From Agriotes lineatus (Eukaryota; Arthropoda; Insecta; Coleoptera; Elateridae), in contig CALNHX010002272.1 of assembly GCA_940337035.1 (NCBI GenBank), forward strand, positions 121,749 through 185,748: a stretch of 64,000 nucleotides of DNA, in the 5' to 3' direction. This document shows, piece by piece, positions 20,331 to 31,956 of this stretch. Numbering within the stretch: the stretch's first letter is position 1; every line of letters begins with the position of its first letter. The translations under genes were made by a program, and so were the position numbers. Below the pieces are notes generated by a model. It was not told the origin of the DNA. It ran no database searches and saw nothing but the letters and a program-made list of their open reading frames with translations.

Positions 20331-22450
20331 TTAAAATCTTTTTCTTGTTTTTATGTTTGTAAAATCTCGAAGTATATCTTCTTTGTCTACTGCTCTCGAA
20401 ATATCATTTTCAATGGACAAAATAGATAGCCCAAATAGTCGGTTTTGAGTCATGGATGACCTAAGGTAATTTTTTATCAACTTAAGACGTGGAAAACCCC
20501 CTTTCTCCGCTAGCAACACTAGCTGGTATTGTTAATAATAATTTTAAAGCAATATATAAATTTGAATAAATTGGTATTAATTCATTCTGTAATATATATA
20601 TCAAAACATCGTTCGGGTCATCTGATGGTTTCAGCAAACTTGAAATGAATATTAATTCGTCTGACAGTTGAATACCATCAATGCCTTTTTTATTATCATC
20701 TCTGACGCTCAGTATAATTTCTAAATCCTTACAATATTTTAAAATATCTTCTTTCTTCCATGTAGTTAATTTTGAAATGGAATGTAAGAATCCAAATGTA
20801 TTTTTATAATTTGATAGCTGTTTAAAACGTTCCTCTATTGAGTGTATAGCGACGTCTAACAAATTAAAATAAACTTCCATTTTAAATTTTTCTTTTGAAT
20901 CTTCCATTGCGTCGTCATTCGCTTCGTATTCAAAATTGCGTTTTCGTTTTTTCATTCGCACTTCCTGGAAGGGTACCAAATCAATTATTGTATCTGCTAA
21001 TTCACGAGCAGTAATAAAAAGGTTCTGAAACTCTTCGTCGGATCTGAGCTTTTTCAAGTAATTAAGAACGGACTCAATTGTTTCTACTGCGGCAACAATA
21101 TAAAGTGTTGGATTCTGCATTAGAAGATTCACTTTATTAACTTCTAATAATATATTATACCAAAGTACTGCGGTGCAAATAAATTGATAATTTTTCAATT
21201 TTCGTGCCATTTTTTTGCGTCAACCTTCGTTTTGTTTCCATGAGAACCCATTAACGATTGGTCTTCCATAATATCAATAAGCGCATCATAAATTTCCCCA
21301 ATTTGGTATCTAATTTGCCTTATAGCACTGATTCTGCTTTCCCATCTTGCTGAACACACGGGTATTAAAGTCAAACTAGATATATGTTTCAACAATACCG
21401 ACCATCTGTATGTTGATGCAGAGAAAAAATTATACAAAACTTGTACCTTCCAAAAAAGTTCACCATTTCAATATTTGGATTCTGCCGCATCATTCAAAAC
21501 AAGATTCATTGAATTGCAAGAACAGGGAATGAAAAAAGCGCGAGGATTTAAATTCAAAATTTGTCTCTGAAGTCCAATATTTTTTCCTCTTATATTGGCC
21601 CCATTGTCATAGCCTTGACCTCTGCAATTTTTAAAATCTAATCCTTAAATTTTTAGCTCATCCAAAAATTTAGTTGCCAATCCATATACCGACGTATCAT
21701 CTATTTTTAGAAATCCTAGAAGAATGCTCCTCCATTAGATGTGCACTATTGGATTTCGTATGTACAAATCGAATAATCAAAGTCAGTTGTTCTTTCTGAC
21801 TGATGTCGGGAGTGGTGTCCGTAATGACAGAGACAAATTTTGCACTTTTTACCATCTCAATAATCTTGTTTTTCGTCCTTTGAGCTAATAATTTAATTAT
21901 CTTATTTTGAATATCTTTGCTTATGTAATGTACTTTCGTTTCACTAGATGTTATTCGACGAAAGTGTTCTTTTATAACAGGATCGTATAAACCAAAGCAT
22001 TTGACAAACTTTAAGAAAACTCCATTGTTCTTTTTATATATCACATCAGATTTCCCACGAAACGGTAAATTGAGTTCTGCCAGTGTCAAAATTATCTGTG
22101 TTAATCTTTCAAAAACGTCACGCCAATGTTGTTTTTCATTTTGAAGAAGCCGTTCATATTCTGCGTTAATGGCTTTATTTAGTCGTTTCCTTTTGAGAAT
22201 CTCCGACCAATCATTAAATGCTTTAATGTGCAAGACATTTGTCTCATGATGTTTAATGACATAGCTCTAATTTTTCGAATCATTATAGTCTGTTAAATAT
22301 TTTTTTGAATGAAGAAAATAATTTACAACAAAAGCAGTAGATTTTATCTTCAAAAATAGAATAAACAAGCCATGTTCTTTTAATGCGTTCTCAATTTGAT
22401 AAAACCAAGCGGATATGTTCCGACTATTACACACAACTGTCACACGACTG
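20331..22450 (-). pseudogene. hAT element 2 transposase (ZMYM1/DUF4371 type), broken
   Basis: From 22450 down: a degenerate TTF-like N-terminal region, HHETNVLHIKAFNDWSEILK (22240-22190), LNLPFRGKSDVIY, FVSVITDTTPDISQKEQLTL (the DUF4371/hAT core with D-x-T-D), a gap with stops near 21500-21690, then STYRWSVLLKHIS with ARWESRISAIRQI (21400-21320) and a helical region (21210-20530). The C-terminal dimerisation domain follows, LTIPASVASGERGF, a frame change, then LKLIKNYLRSSMTQNRLFG and ILSIENDI. The repeated stops show it is dead. No inverted repeats were identified. Confidence 0.87.
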
Positions 22451-22674
22451 ATATCCCGTGAGAACCATGCATTTTTTGAAAATCGACCAATCCCGAACTG
22501 ATTACCTGATAAGCTCCCTAGGGAAACTTATCAGCCGATAAGCTCCCTAGTGCTAATTATCGACCCCGTAGGTGGTGTCATAATTAGAAATAGAAATGCA
22601 AGAAATAAGCAATTTGAGTTTTTTGGCATTATTAGATGAATTTTAAATCATAATTCGTATACGGGTTTTGTGTA
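22451..22674. other. Spacer with short direct and inverted repeats (GATAAGCTCCCTAG)
   Basis: GATAAGCTCCCTAG occurs twice (near 22510 and 22539), with an inverted partner GGAAACTTATC between them. It could be the outer end of hAT element 2 or a small separate repeat. No gene was seen. Confidence 0.4.
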
Positions 22675-22732
22675 ATAATTACATAATTAAACGAACTTAC
22701 CTTAAGTGATGATCAAGTGTAATTATAGTTTA

Positions 22733-23439
22733 CAGGGTGTCCCGAAAAATCGTTTTCAAATTTTCAGGGATTGGAGAGGAAGGCAAGTGAAGTAATTTTC
22801 GCAACGCAACATATGGTCGGAAACGTCTCCTTGTTATTGAAAGAAATGATTTATTACAGATTTCTTTTTATCGTAAGTTACAAAAGTAAAACCAACAAAA
22901 TGGTACTTAACAACCATCATTCTAATAATTGCTCGAACTGTCAACCTACAACATCGTTGCAAGCGTGGCAGCGACGCACGATGTTAGTTCGAACTCTGGC
23001 CAAAATTCCTGGAGTTTCCCGGATCCTTCCACAGGCATCAATAATTCGGGCTACCAAGTCCTCCTGTGTGTTCACTGGAGTCGCGTACACTAAGCTTTTT
23101 ACATGTCCCATAGGAAGAAATCCAGCGGCGTTAAATCAGGGGAACGTGCTGGCCAATTGACGGTCCCGCCCCTGCCTATCCAATGATTGCGATATGTCAG
23201 ATCCAGATGTTGGCGTACAGCGTGACTGAAATGATCGGGGGCCCCATCATGTTGAAACCACATACCCTGCCTGACTGCTAGGGGCACGTCTTCTAATTAC
23301 TCCAGCAAAACTTCTTGGAGGAAGGTTACATAAATTTCCAAGGTGACGTTTCCGACCATATGTTGCGTAGCGAAAATTACTTCACTTGCCTTCCTCTCCA
23401 ATCCCTAAAAATTTGTAAACGATTTTTCGGGACACCCTG
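22733..23439 (-). mobile_element. Deleted Tc1/mariner element with ~96-bp inverted repeats
   Basis: Inverted arms at 22733-22828 and about 23344-23439 start CAGGGTGTCCCGAAAAATCG. TA lies on both sides (22731-22732, 23440-23441). Inside, the minus strand keeps only the C-terminal part of a transposase: MWFQHDGAPDHFSHAVR, WIGRGGTVNWPARSPDLTPL, DFFLWD (second and third catalytic Asp) and, after a break, LVYATPVNTQEDLVARII. The N-terminal domain is gone, so it is a non-autonomous derivative. It sits inside one arm of the DIRS inverted repeat. Confidence 0.87.
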
Positions 23440-23880
23440 TATGCTTTACCCTCTATGCTCACTCAGTAGTACTGCTCTTTGCCGCTAGACGCCGCCACAA
23501 GTTTAAAGCCGGAAATCAAAATCTTTCCCGTCATCCAATGCTGACTGATACACATTCATTTCGAAGTCCTCGCAACTTTATTGGGTGATTACTTAACCAA
23601 GTAGTAATGCCTTGGGAGAGGGTGGGACTGATCATTGAGGGTATAGCATATACTATAATTACAATCGAACATCACTTAAGGTAAGTTCGTTTAATTATGT
23701 AATTCAAGTACTCTGCTTTACCCTCATGATCCCTCAGTAGCTGTTTAAAGAAAAGTTGTGATCTCCTGGCAACAGCCAAGTGGATTTTATTATGTAAATA
23801 GAACAGACGACAACTAAACATTAAATGTCAACAGACAGTTATAATGTAAACCTTATATAGGTATAAAAACTATTTTTACT

Positions 23881-24880
23881 CTACGAATCTTCCAAATTAC
23901 AAACAGCCCTATCAAAGTTTGCCTTAACTGAAATAGGTCTATTGTAATATTTAGCGAAAACCATTGATTGCTCGCCCCAACCTGCAGTTTTCCTAATTAA
24001 TTCTACACTAACCCCTCGTACTTTTGCTGATGACGTAGCTGCATGACGAGGGCTGTGAGCCGTGAACGTATTCTCATCCAATCCACTAGCATGCAGCACA
24101 CCCTTTATCCATCGACTAATCGTTTGTGATCTTGCAGACCGATGTGGTTTTTTAAATGTTATGAATAGTTTGGTACAATTTTTTCTAATGCCCTTTTATT
24201 AAGAAATAAATAAACATTTAATGTTTCCCCTGGGCAAATCTGCGGTTTCTGCCTGAACCAAGGAATGTTTAGAGCAGGTTGGAATTTACCTGATCCCGAA
24301 GTCTTTATTGCATCTGGAATCTTTATTTCAATTCCCTCTTTTGCAATAGTTACATTATTTGTATTTATTATCGTCAGAGTCTATACTCTCTGTGCTGTAA
24401 CCAAAGCTGGCTAGTTTGAGGGTTAGTTTTTCAAGTATTAAATCTGTATTTGGATACCAATTCTCTAACAGGTTTACTAAAATCTGGGGATCCCATGTTA
24501 CCTGGTACTTGGGTCTGGTAGATTTCAAACGGAAAAAACCCTTAAATATTCTCTTTATAAAGTCATCTCTTCCTACCCATGGTCCCAAGATTAACGATAA
24601 CACTGACCTGTATGAATTCAATCTTCCATACGAGGCTTTTGAATGGAAGCGCTCAGTTAAGAACTCAATAATCAGTTGAATTGTCCCCGCATACGGGAAT
24701 AACCCCCTGTTGGAGCTGAACTGCCACCAAATCTTTAGCCCCCCCGTTATATTGGTTCAGAGTTCATGGTGCTAGGGATGCCAAAATCACCTCTATTGAA
24801 GGTGCCGGTACTTTCCTCTTGAGGAATGCCTCGCTGATAGCAGCCCTACAGCCAGGGTAAGGTTCTTGTATCACGGGTGC
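23881..24880 (-). pseudogene. DIRS tyrosine recombinase
   Basis: Integrates the circular cDNA of the element. From 24880 down: YPGCRAAISEAFLKRKVPAP and LNQYNGG (core-binding region), then after frame changes SVLSLILGPWVGRDDFIKRI and STRPKYQVTWDPQILVNLL (24600-24440). The catalytic end has the family pattern H-x-x-R...W-x-x-x...Y, in HSPRHAATSSAKVRGVSVEL, KTAGWGEQSMVFAKYYNRPI. The nucleophile Tyr is visible in KYYNRPI. Stops and frameshifts lie near 24110-24350 and 24650-24800. Confidence 0.86.
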
Positions 24881-25099
24881 GGGGTCCTGAAAGGCGATAA
24901 CAATAAATATTTTCGTGGATGCAGGATAATTGGTTCTTTTACTAACAGTGCCTTAAATAAGGGGACCATGGCTGTGCCCTCCAGAGTGGTGCTACCACGA
25001 TACCTTGCGCTTTATTACAACAAATCTTTCGAATGGTTTTCAAAACCATTGAAAAAGTTGGAAAGGCGTAGAAAAAGAAATTACTCCGTGATACTGTGA

Positions 25100-25722
25100 A
25101 GGCATATATATTCTCTGCATCCGGGTCAGGCTACTACGTTTAGCATTGACGCTTGATGCAAACAAATCAATCTCTGAAGAATCAGCCACGATCCTACTAA
25201 AGACATCGTCTGCCAGCTCCTATTCTAACGTACTACGTCTTGACTCGCTATCTGCCTCAGTGTTCTCGCTAGATCGTATGTAAGATGCAATCACCCAAAT
25301 GCTTCTTACGTCACACCACTGCCATAGGTCCCTAGCCAATTGATTTAACTAGGGAAACTGTACGCCCCCCCCCCCCATCTATTTATATAAGAGATGGCAG
25401 TAGTGTTGCCTAGCCTCAATAAAATCTCACAATTTGTGCAATATTTAGCAAAACATTTTAGGCCAAGTAACGTTGTTAATAGCTCGAAATAGTTAGTGTG
25501 TTGCTCGTTCTCGATTTGGTTGCAAAACCCATGAGCCGTGTGGCCTTCACAAAAAGTACCATAACCTGTTGAAGACGCGTCTGTAAAAATGTCTAGTCTG
25601 AATTTAAACTGTCGAATTGGGTTTACAGAAAACTGTATATTTCTTAACCACCAAACGAAACCGGCTGCTAATTCTTGAGAGATAACCAAGTGGCCTTCAA
25701 AATCATTATTACACTGTTTCAA
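25100..25722 (-). pseudogene. DIRS RNase H-like region
   Basis: From 25722 down: LVISQELAAGFVWWLRNIQF, FRLDIFTDASSTGYGTFCEG and ISYINRWGG match the RNase H region of DIRS polyproteins (WW-x-x-N, TDAS-x-x-GWG, NTTAISYINR). Below 25345 the frame breaks, but IDLFASSVNAKRSSLTRMQR and FSTPFQLFQWF can be followed to about 25100. A run of 13 C at 25363-25375 lies at one break. Confidence 0.82.
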
Positions 25723-26235
25723 TTTAAAAAAAAATTTTTTTTTATATCAGCATGAAGAAGAAAGCCATGGAATTATTTATTTTGCCAAAATAAAGCGTCG
25801 TAAACCTGAAACTAACTTCACTTAAAAGAATTACTTAAATCTAACAAAAATTATATACAAATACTAAATTAGTCCGAAGTATTTTCTCTATGTTTATGCC
25901 GTTTAAAATATTTAACAAGGGTTAAAGATTTAGGAACCTTTTCTTTGCTTCATGTGAATCTTTGCCGTGTAATATACAATTAATCCTATTTATATATATA
26001 TCTAAGTAAAACTATATCTATAGATACTAAATTTAATAAACATATTTACATTATTTTGATATTCTGGACAGAGGCAACTTGATATTTGTACCCGACATTT
26101 ATCAAGGACTATAATCTTTAATAAGGAGAGATGTAAAAATTATACGGCTGAATATTAAACATTTAAAAGTTTGGTTAGGAAAACAAAGATAACAGCCAAA
26201 ATTAATTTCAAAAAATCCAAGATGCTTTAATGGAA

Positions 26236-26277
26236 TGAATTACGTTTCGTTTGCCTTGGCAAACTTCTTCAGATTCA
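26236..26277 (-). ncRNA. Candidate minimal hammerhead ribozyme in Penelope 3' region
   Basis: Read on the minus strand: TGAAT (helix I, 26277-26273), the core CTGAAGA (26272-26266), one extra A, helix II GTTTGCC/GGCAAAC (26264-26258 with 26255-26249), the core GAAA (26248-26245), CGTA (26244-26241) and ATTCA (26240-26236) that pairs with the first strand. Helix III would be ACGT, which is self-complementary and so suits cleavage as a dimer. Hammerheads of this minimal kind are known in Penelope-like elements. Cleavage would fall after the A at 26241. The extra A beside helix II is a departure from the consensus. Confidence 0.5.
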
Positions 26278-26921
26278 AAATTATTTACATTTGTATATTT
26301 ACATGATTAAGGGTTTCCTAGAATGAGAGAATTAGGTTAGAAAATTAAGCATGTGTTTGGATAACAAATCTTACCTTGGATTATTTAAAACATTATGAAT
26401 AGAATAAAAACACTAAATATATATGAAAAATTTTAAAGGGAGGAATTAACACTCCCCTTCATTGTTTTTAAATAGCACATTTTATGCGAAAGCAAAATAA
26501 GAAAATTTATGCCAGTCACGTCAAATTAATATAAAGTATTGATGTGAAGTTATCTGGGAAGAAATCCCGTTGGTTCAAAATGTTGATATATGAAAATATT
26601 TCCAACAATGGGCCAAATTTAAAATTGGACATTAATACTGACAGAGATTTCAAAAGTTTTATTTAATCTTCAAAACAAAATACTATGACTAAAATTAATA
26701 TGAAATATTAATAAATTATTAAATTAGAGAAAATTATAACATCAGAAATGCAAAATTTGCTAAAGTTTGATAATCTTTGTAATATTTTATTAGAGATAAA
26801 TTCTGAAAAGAAATTATAAAAATTTGTTATCTGAAGGAAAATTTCCAAAAAACTAATAAAACAAAAAGCACAAAAGTTATTATGAAAACAGGTAATTATA
26901 AAAATATTAAAAAATCAATAT

Positions 26922-27425
26922 TTAGAGAAGAGTAAAATAAATTGAATGTAGGTTTTCAATATCTGTTTTATAATTTATTGAATTTGAATTTTGTTTTATT
27001 GCTATCATTTCATAAAAAATTCGTTTACCTAGGTTTGATTCTTTTTGTAATATTCTTGGGGAATTGAAATTGAAATTGTGGTAATTATCAACAGCGTGAT
27101 CTGATAAGGCAGTATTGGGTTTATTCGGAGTTAAAGTTTTCTTTTTTATAGATGTTACATGTTGTGATATCCTTTTATTTTGAGGTACCTACTGTTTGGT
27201 TTGACCAATATAACTAGCATCACAGTCACTAAAATTGATTTGATAGACAATATTAGATTCTGATTGAATTTCAGGTTTATCTTCTAAATTATTAAAGAAA
27301 AGTTTACCTATGGTGTTATTATTTTTGAAAGAAACATTAAAATTAAAAGTTTTCAAAAGTTTACTTAACTGTTGTGTAATTGTCTTTTTACCCCAGAGGA
27401 AATTATCAATCGTGGCAAGCAATCA
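26922..27425 (-). pseudogene. Penelope-like GIY-YIG endonuclease domain
   Basis: From 27425 down: IGKLFFNNLEDKPEIQSESN, then VYQINFSDCDASYIGQTKQ, the GIY-YIG core of Penelope-like endonucleases, which nicks the target for reverse transcription. After frame changes the C-terminal block NTALSDHAVDNYHNFNF, RILQKESNLGKRIFYEM and KTDIENLHSIYF follows and ends at TAA (26922-26924). The order matches family members, in which the endonuclease follows the RT. The RT is not present. Confidence 0.83.
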
Positions 27426-27429
27426 ACAA

Positions 27430-29340
27430 CTATTTCACAAGCGCTTTTAAATGCACCTGTAAAGTTAGTGAATGATGTATTAGTTGTTTACCAACATACT
27501 GTTTTTTTCGAATTAACACAGTTTCCGGTAACTTTTCAATTGCACTTACTCTATCCTTACAATTGATACAGACGGACACAAATCTAAATATTTTTCGTGC
27601 CACAAAACCGGCCACATACGCATAAGCAATGTCACTAAAAAAAGAAGATATACTTTCGGTACTAGGTAAGGGATGATATACAGCCTCGATAACATGTGGT
27701 TGCTTGAATGCTAACTCCTTACCCTGTTCAATAAAACTGTTCAATGTGTCTAGCACACCGACAGAATCATCCACCTCACAGTTTCTACCAGTGGAATGAG
27801 AAGATATAAAATTGTTAACTAATAGTGATTTGGTTGAACTAATAAAGGAAGAACAAGTTGAATTGGTATTTCTCACTCCGTGGCTACGAATACATGAAAA
27901 ACAGTTCTCAAGAGGATCTTGATTTAAACTCCTTGTAGAAAGAAATTTAAATCCTTTTAATTTGAAATTATTCCACAAGTAAGATAGACCACCTAGTGAA
28001 CACACCCAATTATTTCAAGATGTATAATAATTTTGTTATGAGAGTTAGGAGAGCTGAAATACATAGAATTTAAAATGGGAATACAAGAATACCAAAAAGA
28101 AACATGCTTTGACTTAGCTGTTACTGCACTTTTAAGTTTTTTACCAAGAGGTCATTGTACTGCCGTGTTATAACACTATCAAACAGTTTATCAAAAAACA
28201 TAAGCAGTTCTGATGTATCAACTGCTTTTGGATCTATGGTACCTTCAGAGTTATGAGGCAATTTATATTCAATAAAATAGCTGCAGATTGACTAAACACT
28301 TGAGTACTGTGCTTTACTTTCATTTTTTTTTCTGGATAGATGTGTTTGTCAGTTAATTTGTAACAAGCGTTAAATTGACCCCTATCACTTTGAGTCTTGT
28401 ATAATTGTACTACATGTGCCCAAGAAGCAATTTTTTCTATGCCATCAATGGGGAAATGCAAATCCTTGTTTAATAAGTTATTTCGGATACATTTCATCAA
28501 ATGAGGAAAATCATATAAATGGACTATTTCAGAAGTTCCTACCAGATATCCGTGATACTTATTTTGAATTTTCTCTTTTAAACAATATTCATTTGTATCT
28601 TGTAATAAAGAATTTATGGTGGACTGATTAGTTAGTATAGTGCCAACTATATTGAGACCTGCAAGTTTTAATTGCAGAATGACATCCTTTAATATTCGCT
28701 GTAAATTGTTAGCCGAAGTAGTACATTCATAGAAAGTAAATCAAACTGGCTGTTTCCACTTCCTGTAAATGCCCCTCGCCATAAAAACCAAAGCGAGATC
28801 TACAAATAAAATCGGTCTATGAGAACTACCATGATCCACAAAACCTTAGATAACATCTAACTTTTAATTATAGTGTAATCCACATTGCAATGAAACTTCA
28901 TCGAAAAGGAGAACACAATATTTATCAAGATTTTTCATTCTAGCTTCTGCATGCCGCAAATGCTCAAAAATGTAATTATTAATACCACATCCAAAGGGAA
29001 TTTGGTTTATAAATTTGGTTATTGTATTACGAGGGGGTAAACTGAAGACTTTTGACAAATATCTATACCCTTTACCCCTTTGCTTATACAAAGATAAAGC
29101 AAAGACTTTGTCATCGAAAATAAATCTTCTACCTCTAGGTTTATGGTTATGTGTACGTTGTTGCGAAAAGAAAAAACTTAGTGTTGTTTCGTTTACATCT
29201 ATCAGCAAAGTAAGGGTAGTTTTGCTCCTACGAAGCAACTGAATTTGCTTCCTTATTAATAATTTCTTGGACCTCATTTTAGCAGCTGCCTTTTCAGCTT
29301 CAGCACCTGTCTCCGTAGCATCCTCTCATTAGGTGTTACT
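27430..29340 (-). pseudogene. P-like transposase 2 (THAP9-related)
   Basis: A second, different P-like transposase. From 29340 down: ERMLRRQVLKLKRQLL (coiled coil), HNHKPRGRRFIFDDKVFALS, GKGYRYLSKVFSLPPRNTIT, NLDKYCVLLFDEVSLQCGLH (RNase H-like core), a frame-broken stretch with GIYRKWKQPV and LKLAGLNIVGTILTNQ (28860-28640), then MKCIRNNLLNKDLHFPIDGI (28490-28430). The last section has STRSLNQDPLENCFSCIRSH (27930-27870) and YVAGFVARKIFRFVSVCINC (27640-27570). It contains at least three frame breaks. The THAP finger is not found upstream. Its sequence differs clearly from P-like element 1, so two lineages are present. Confidence 0.87.
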
Positions 29341-29399
29341 GAAATCCGACTAGCTGGTAGTGTTTTGACAATTACTGGAAGTGATCTCTTGGCTATTAG

Positions 29400-29762
29400 T
29401 GAATCTAAATCGATATTGACAATCATTAAGAACATAAAAACAACATATTTTTGTTGTAACGGTAGCTATGCTAGCAAAATGCTAAAAGTTTACAGAAATG
29501 CTCAAAGAATATAATTTTTGAGAATTAAAACTACTCATTCATGGAACAAAATACAAATTGGCTTGGCTTTAATTCGGCACTGTTGGCATATTGCCGCCCA
29601 CTCAGCTCCAGTTAATATTTTCTCTGTTTACTACTGGCAGATATGTCTGTCTTGTTTCTCCTGATAATACGTAATGATTCAAAGTGAGATAGATACAGTT
29701 ACACTAAGAGCTAATTTGTAAAAATGGTAAAAGAAAACCCCAACAAAAAGGAAATTTAAAAA
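29400..29762. other. Spacer 5' of P-like transposase 2
   Basis: No recognised coding sequence. It would be expected to carry the 5' exon(s) of P-like element 2, but I could not find a THAP finger. Confidence 0.35.
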
Positions 29763-30151
29763 TTAGTAATGTAAATTATATTTGTTTATCTGAAATGTTC
29801 TCTTACAGCGTATGTCAGCATATGACAATTTTCGTTTTGCTGCTGCCTCGTATTTCTTGGGTAAATCATGCCGCAATACACTCAACTCTTCATCGGTGGC
29901 GCTTGAAGTTGATGGTAAAGCCGCATCAAACTTGGCTATTATTCCTGCAAATACCATTATACATTGTTATTGCAGCAGTTAAGACGTGTATTTTTAATAT
30001 CATACTTCTCACTTTTTCTGGAGTCCCAAACTTTTTTACGTGGTGTAACAAAAGCAATTTTCCGGAGTTGCGTCTTTGTGAAATTCTGAAATATGTGTTC
30101 GATTATCGGAATGCAAAAAATCTCATTTACAGTACAGATAACCTTAATCAT
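29763..30151 (-). other. Two short open stretches of unknown nature
   Basis: The minus strand has 64-codon open stretches at 29763-29957 (contains DEELSVLRHDLPKKYEAAAK) and 29957-30151 (contains QLRKIAFVTPRKKVWDSRKS). I do not recognise them. Their charge pattern and position could suit 5' exons of P-like element 2, but this is a guess. Confidence 0.3.
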
Positions 30152-30176
30152 AAAACAACATCCATTGCAACTACAA

Positions 30177-30310
30177 ATATATTAGCAACTTAAGTAATTT
30201 ATGTAAATCAGCAACAACACCAAATACCTTCATGAACTTTTAGTTAAATAGGTACATTTCAGAACAACGAGCTCTTTCGATAGCAAACTGAGAATACTCC
30301 TCGCCATACA
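30177..30310 (-). repeat. Gypsy-type 3' LTR, 134 bp
   Basis: Left copy of the 134-bp direct repeat. It lies immediately beyond the truncated protease region, with no purine tract visible before it. Confidence 0.7.
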
Positions 30311-30334
30311 ACATTTCGACGTTGGGAACCGTGC

Positions 30335-30775
30335 CTATTTTAGCTGTAGCCTCGGAAAAACACGAACCGAAAGCCGCGATTGGTCGCTTATGACTATGAG
30401 ACGGTGGTCATCGAACTTGCCAACATTTATCTGTTTCGAGCAACCAATATGATTCGCAGAGGGCGCGTAAAAAAATGTCAAACATGCACCAACCCGTTCA
30501 TATTTGATGGTTGGCTTCTCTGTAAAGTTCTGACCGACAAGTACATCAACACCAGGCAAGCAGGTCGCAACTTCCACAAGTTCAATGTTTAGTTCAACCC
30601 TGTCGATGTTAACCGCACAACAAACGCTTTTTGTTATAGGGATTTCAGTACCACCAAAAGTAAGCAATATTTGTCCAGATGGCAATTACCGTGTCCCTAA
30701 CTTATGGTGTTCGACCATTTGTCGCGAGATAAGGGAACATTCACTACCGAAATCGACAAAGCCTTGACACTGCGT
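30335..30775 (-). pseudogene. Gypsy-type protease region
   Basis: The retropepsin active site reads GFVDFGSECSLIS (near 30750-30715), followed after a stop by the flap region and a hydrophobic VDVLVGQNF block (about 30540), which corresponds to the I/V-L-G-x-D segment of such proteases. It processes the polyprotein in intact elements. An early frame break and the missing pol make it non-functional. Confidence 0.72.
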
Positions 30776-30838
30776 CCCTTTTATTTGTACTGTCTTGTAA
30801 AATTTGTCTTTAGTCCCCTGACGCGAAATGTGTGCTAG

Positions 30839-31600
30839 TCATTTATGCGAGTTATTAGCTGCCTCTGTATCGCCGCGGTTGTTTACAGTACCTTCACGTC
30901 GTCGCTTTTTACAACAATTTTCAGCGCGATGGTCTAAGTGACGACAATACCGACACCTTCTGCCATGTCTATTGGGACAATTACTCCTTTTATGGCCTGA
31001 GGTATTACAAAGAAAGCATTCAACTTTTTCTAATGTCGCGGACATCTTAGTACCCTGAAAAATGGAAGCAGGTTGGCTTTATAGGGGCGTCTAACATGTC
31101 GTGGGGCAGCTGTTGAGGCGAAGGAAGACCACTACCTCCTAGGGATTTCACATAGGCGGCCAACTGGAATGGGTTGCTGATGTTCGCTGCCTTTATTGTT
31201 AATTTCAGGTGTTCGTTAGTTATTCCACCCACCATTAAATTAACCTCATCATGTCCCGATAAATGAAGGTTCATCTTTCTAATTAACGCCAATTTCTCAA
31301 AGCAATATTCAAACAAATTGTGATTTGATTTAGGTGTGTCAACGCTAACATAGTAGTTAACGGTGAATGTAAGTCGCTAGTGGAAGGAAATGTTTGAATT
31401 AAAAGTGTTTTCCATGCCTCCCAATCGCGGGGAGTTACAGCAAGACTTTTGTACCAAGTTAAAGCTGACCCTTGGAACTTATTAATGGCTAAATGGCAAA
31501 CATATTTATCGTCCCAGCCATAGATGACTGCATATTCATCGAGTTTAGCTAGTCACACGAGCACGTCGTCACGGAAAGGATCAACGTCACTAATGTCGCA
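30839..31600 (-). pseudogene. Gypsy-type gag with two zinc knuckles
   Basis: Capsid-like sequence runs from about 31600 (DDKYVCHLAINKFQGSALTW, then CFEKLALIRKMNLHLSGHDE near 31300) and is followed by CFLCNTSGHKRSNC and CRYCRHLDHRAENC knuckles (31020-30920). It packages the element RNA in intact copies. Frame changes separate the blocks. It resembles the gag of gypsy elements common in insects. Confidence 0.75.
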
Positions 31601-31956
31601 ATCTCGTACCGATATCCCCGGGTTAAACCTTTGTTTCACCAGTTGTCCCACAACGGCTGCTAAATTGTGTAGAGCTTGAGGCCCTTCGGCAAAGCTGGTG
31701 AATCTACTGGCGGGGGAGCACTCGTGGTCTCACAGCGTCAGGGGAGACGGACCACCACCGCTGGGCTTCCGGAGATGCTGCCGAATTCACTGGTGGGGTA
31801 GCTCCACGAAGCCTCGCAACATTAGGAGAATTGGATCGCCGCCGCCGCGCTTTAGGCGACCGTCGGGCATGCTTCCGCTTCACGAAATTTTTAAAACTCT
31901 TGCACTCTCACAGAGAGTTTATTTCCACTGAGGGTGGTGCGCAGTTATCCCACTTC

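Larger units (their letters stand above)
22675..25724 (-). mobile_element. DIRS-type tyrosine-recombinase retrotransposon, 5'-truncated
   Basis: Minus-strand RNase H-like and tyrosine-recombinase coding sequence, followed by terminal inverted repeats. One arm is at 22675-22731, resuming at 23442-23475 after a mariner insertion. The other is at about 23625-23705, and a short direct repeat of gctttaccctc follows the second arm. Inverted repeats next to a recombinase gene fit DIRS elements, which integrate through a recombinase and lack LTRs and a DDE integrase. The reverse transcriptase is missing: sequence stops at an A/T run near 25725. Confidence 0.8.
25740..27425 (-). mobile_element. Penelope-like element, 3' part (GIY-YIG endonuclease plus 3' region)
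   Basis: Only the C-terminal endonuclease and the 3' non-coding region remain. The reverse transcriptase would lie above 27425, where P-like element 2 begins. The 3' region is AT-rich and holds a candidate hammerhead ribozyme at 26236-26277. Confidence 0.75.
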
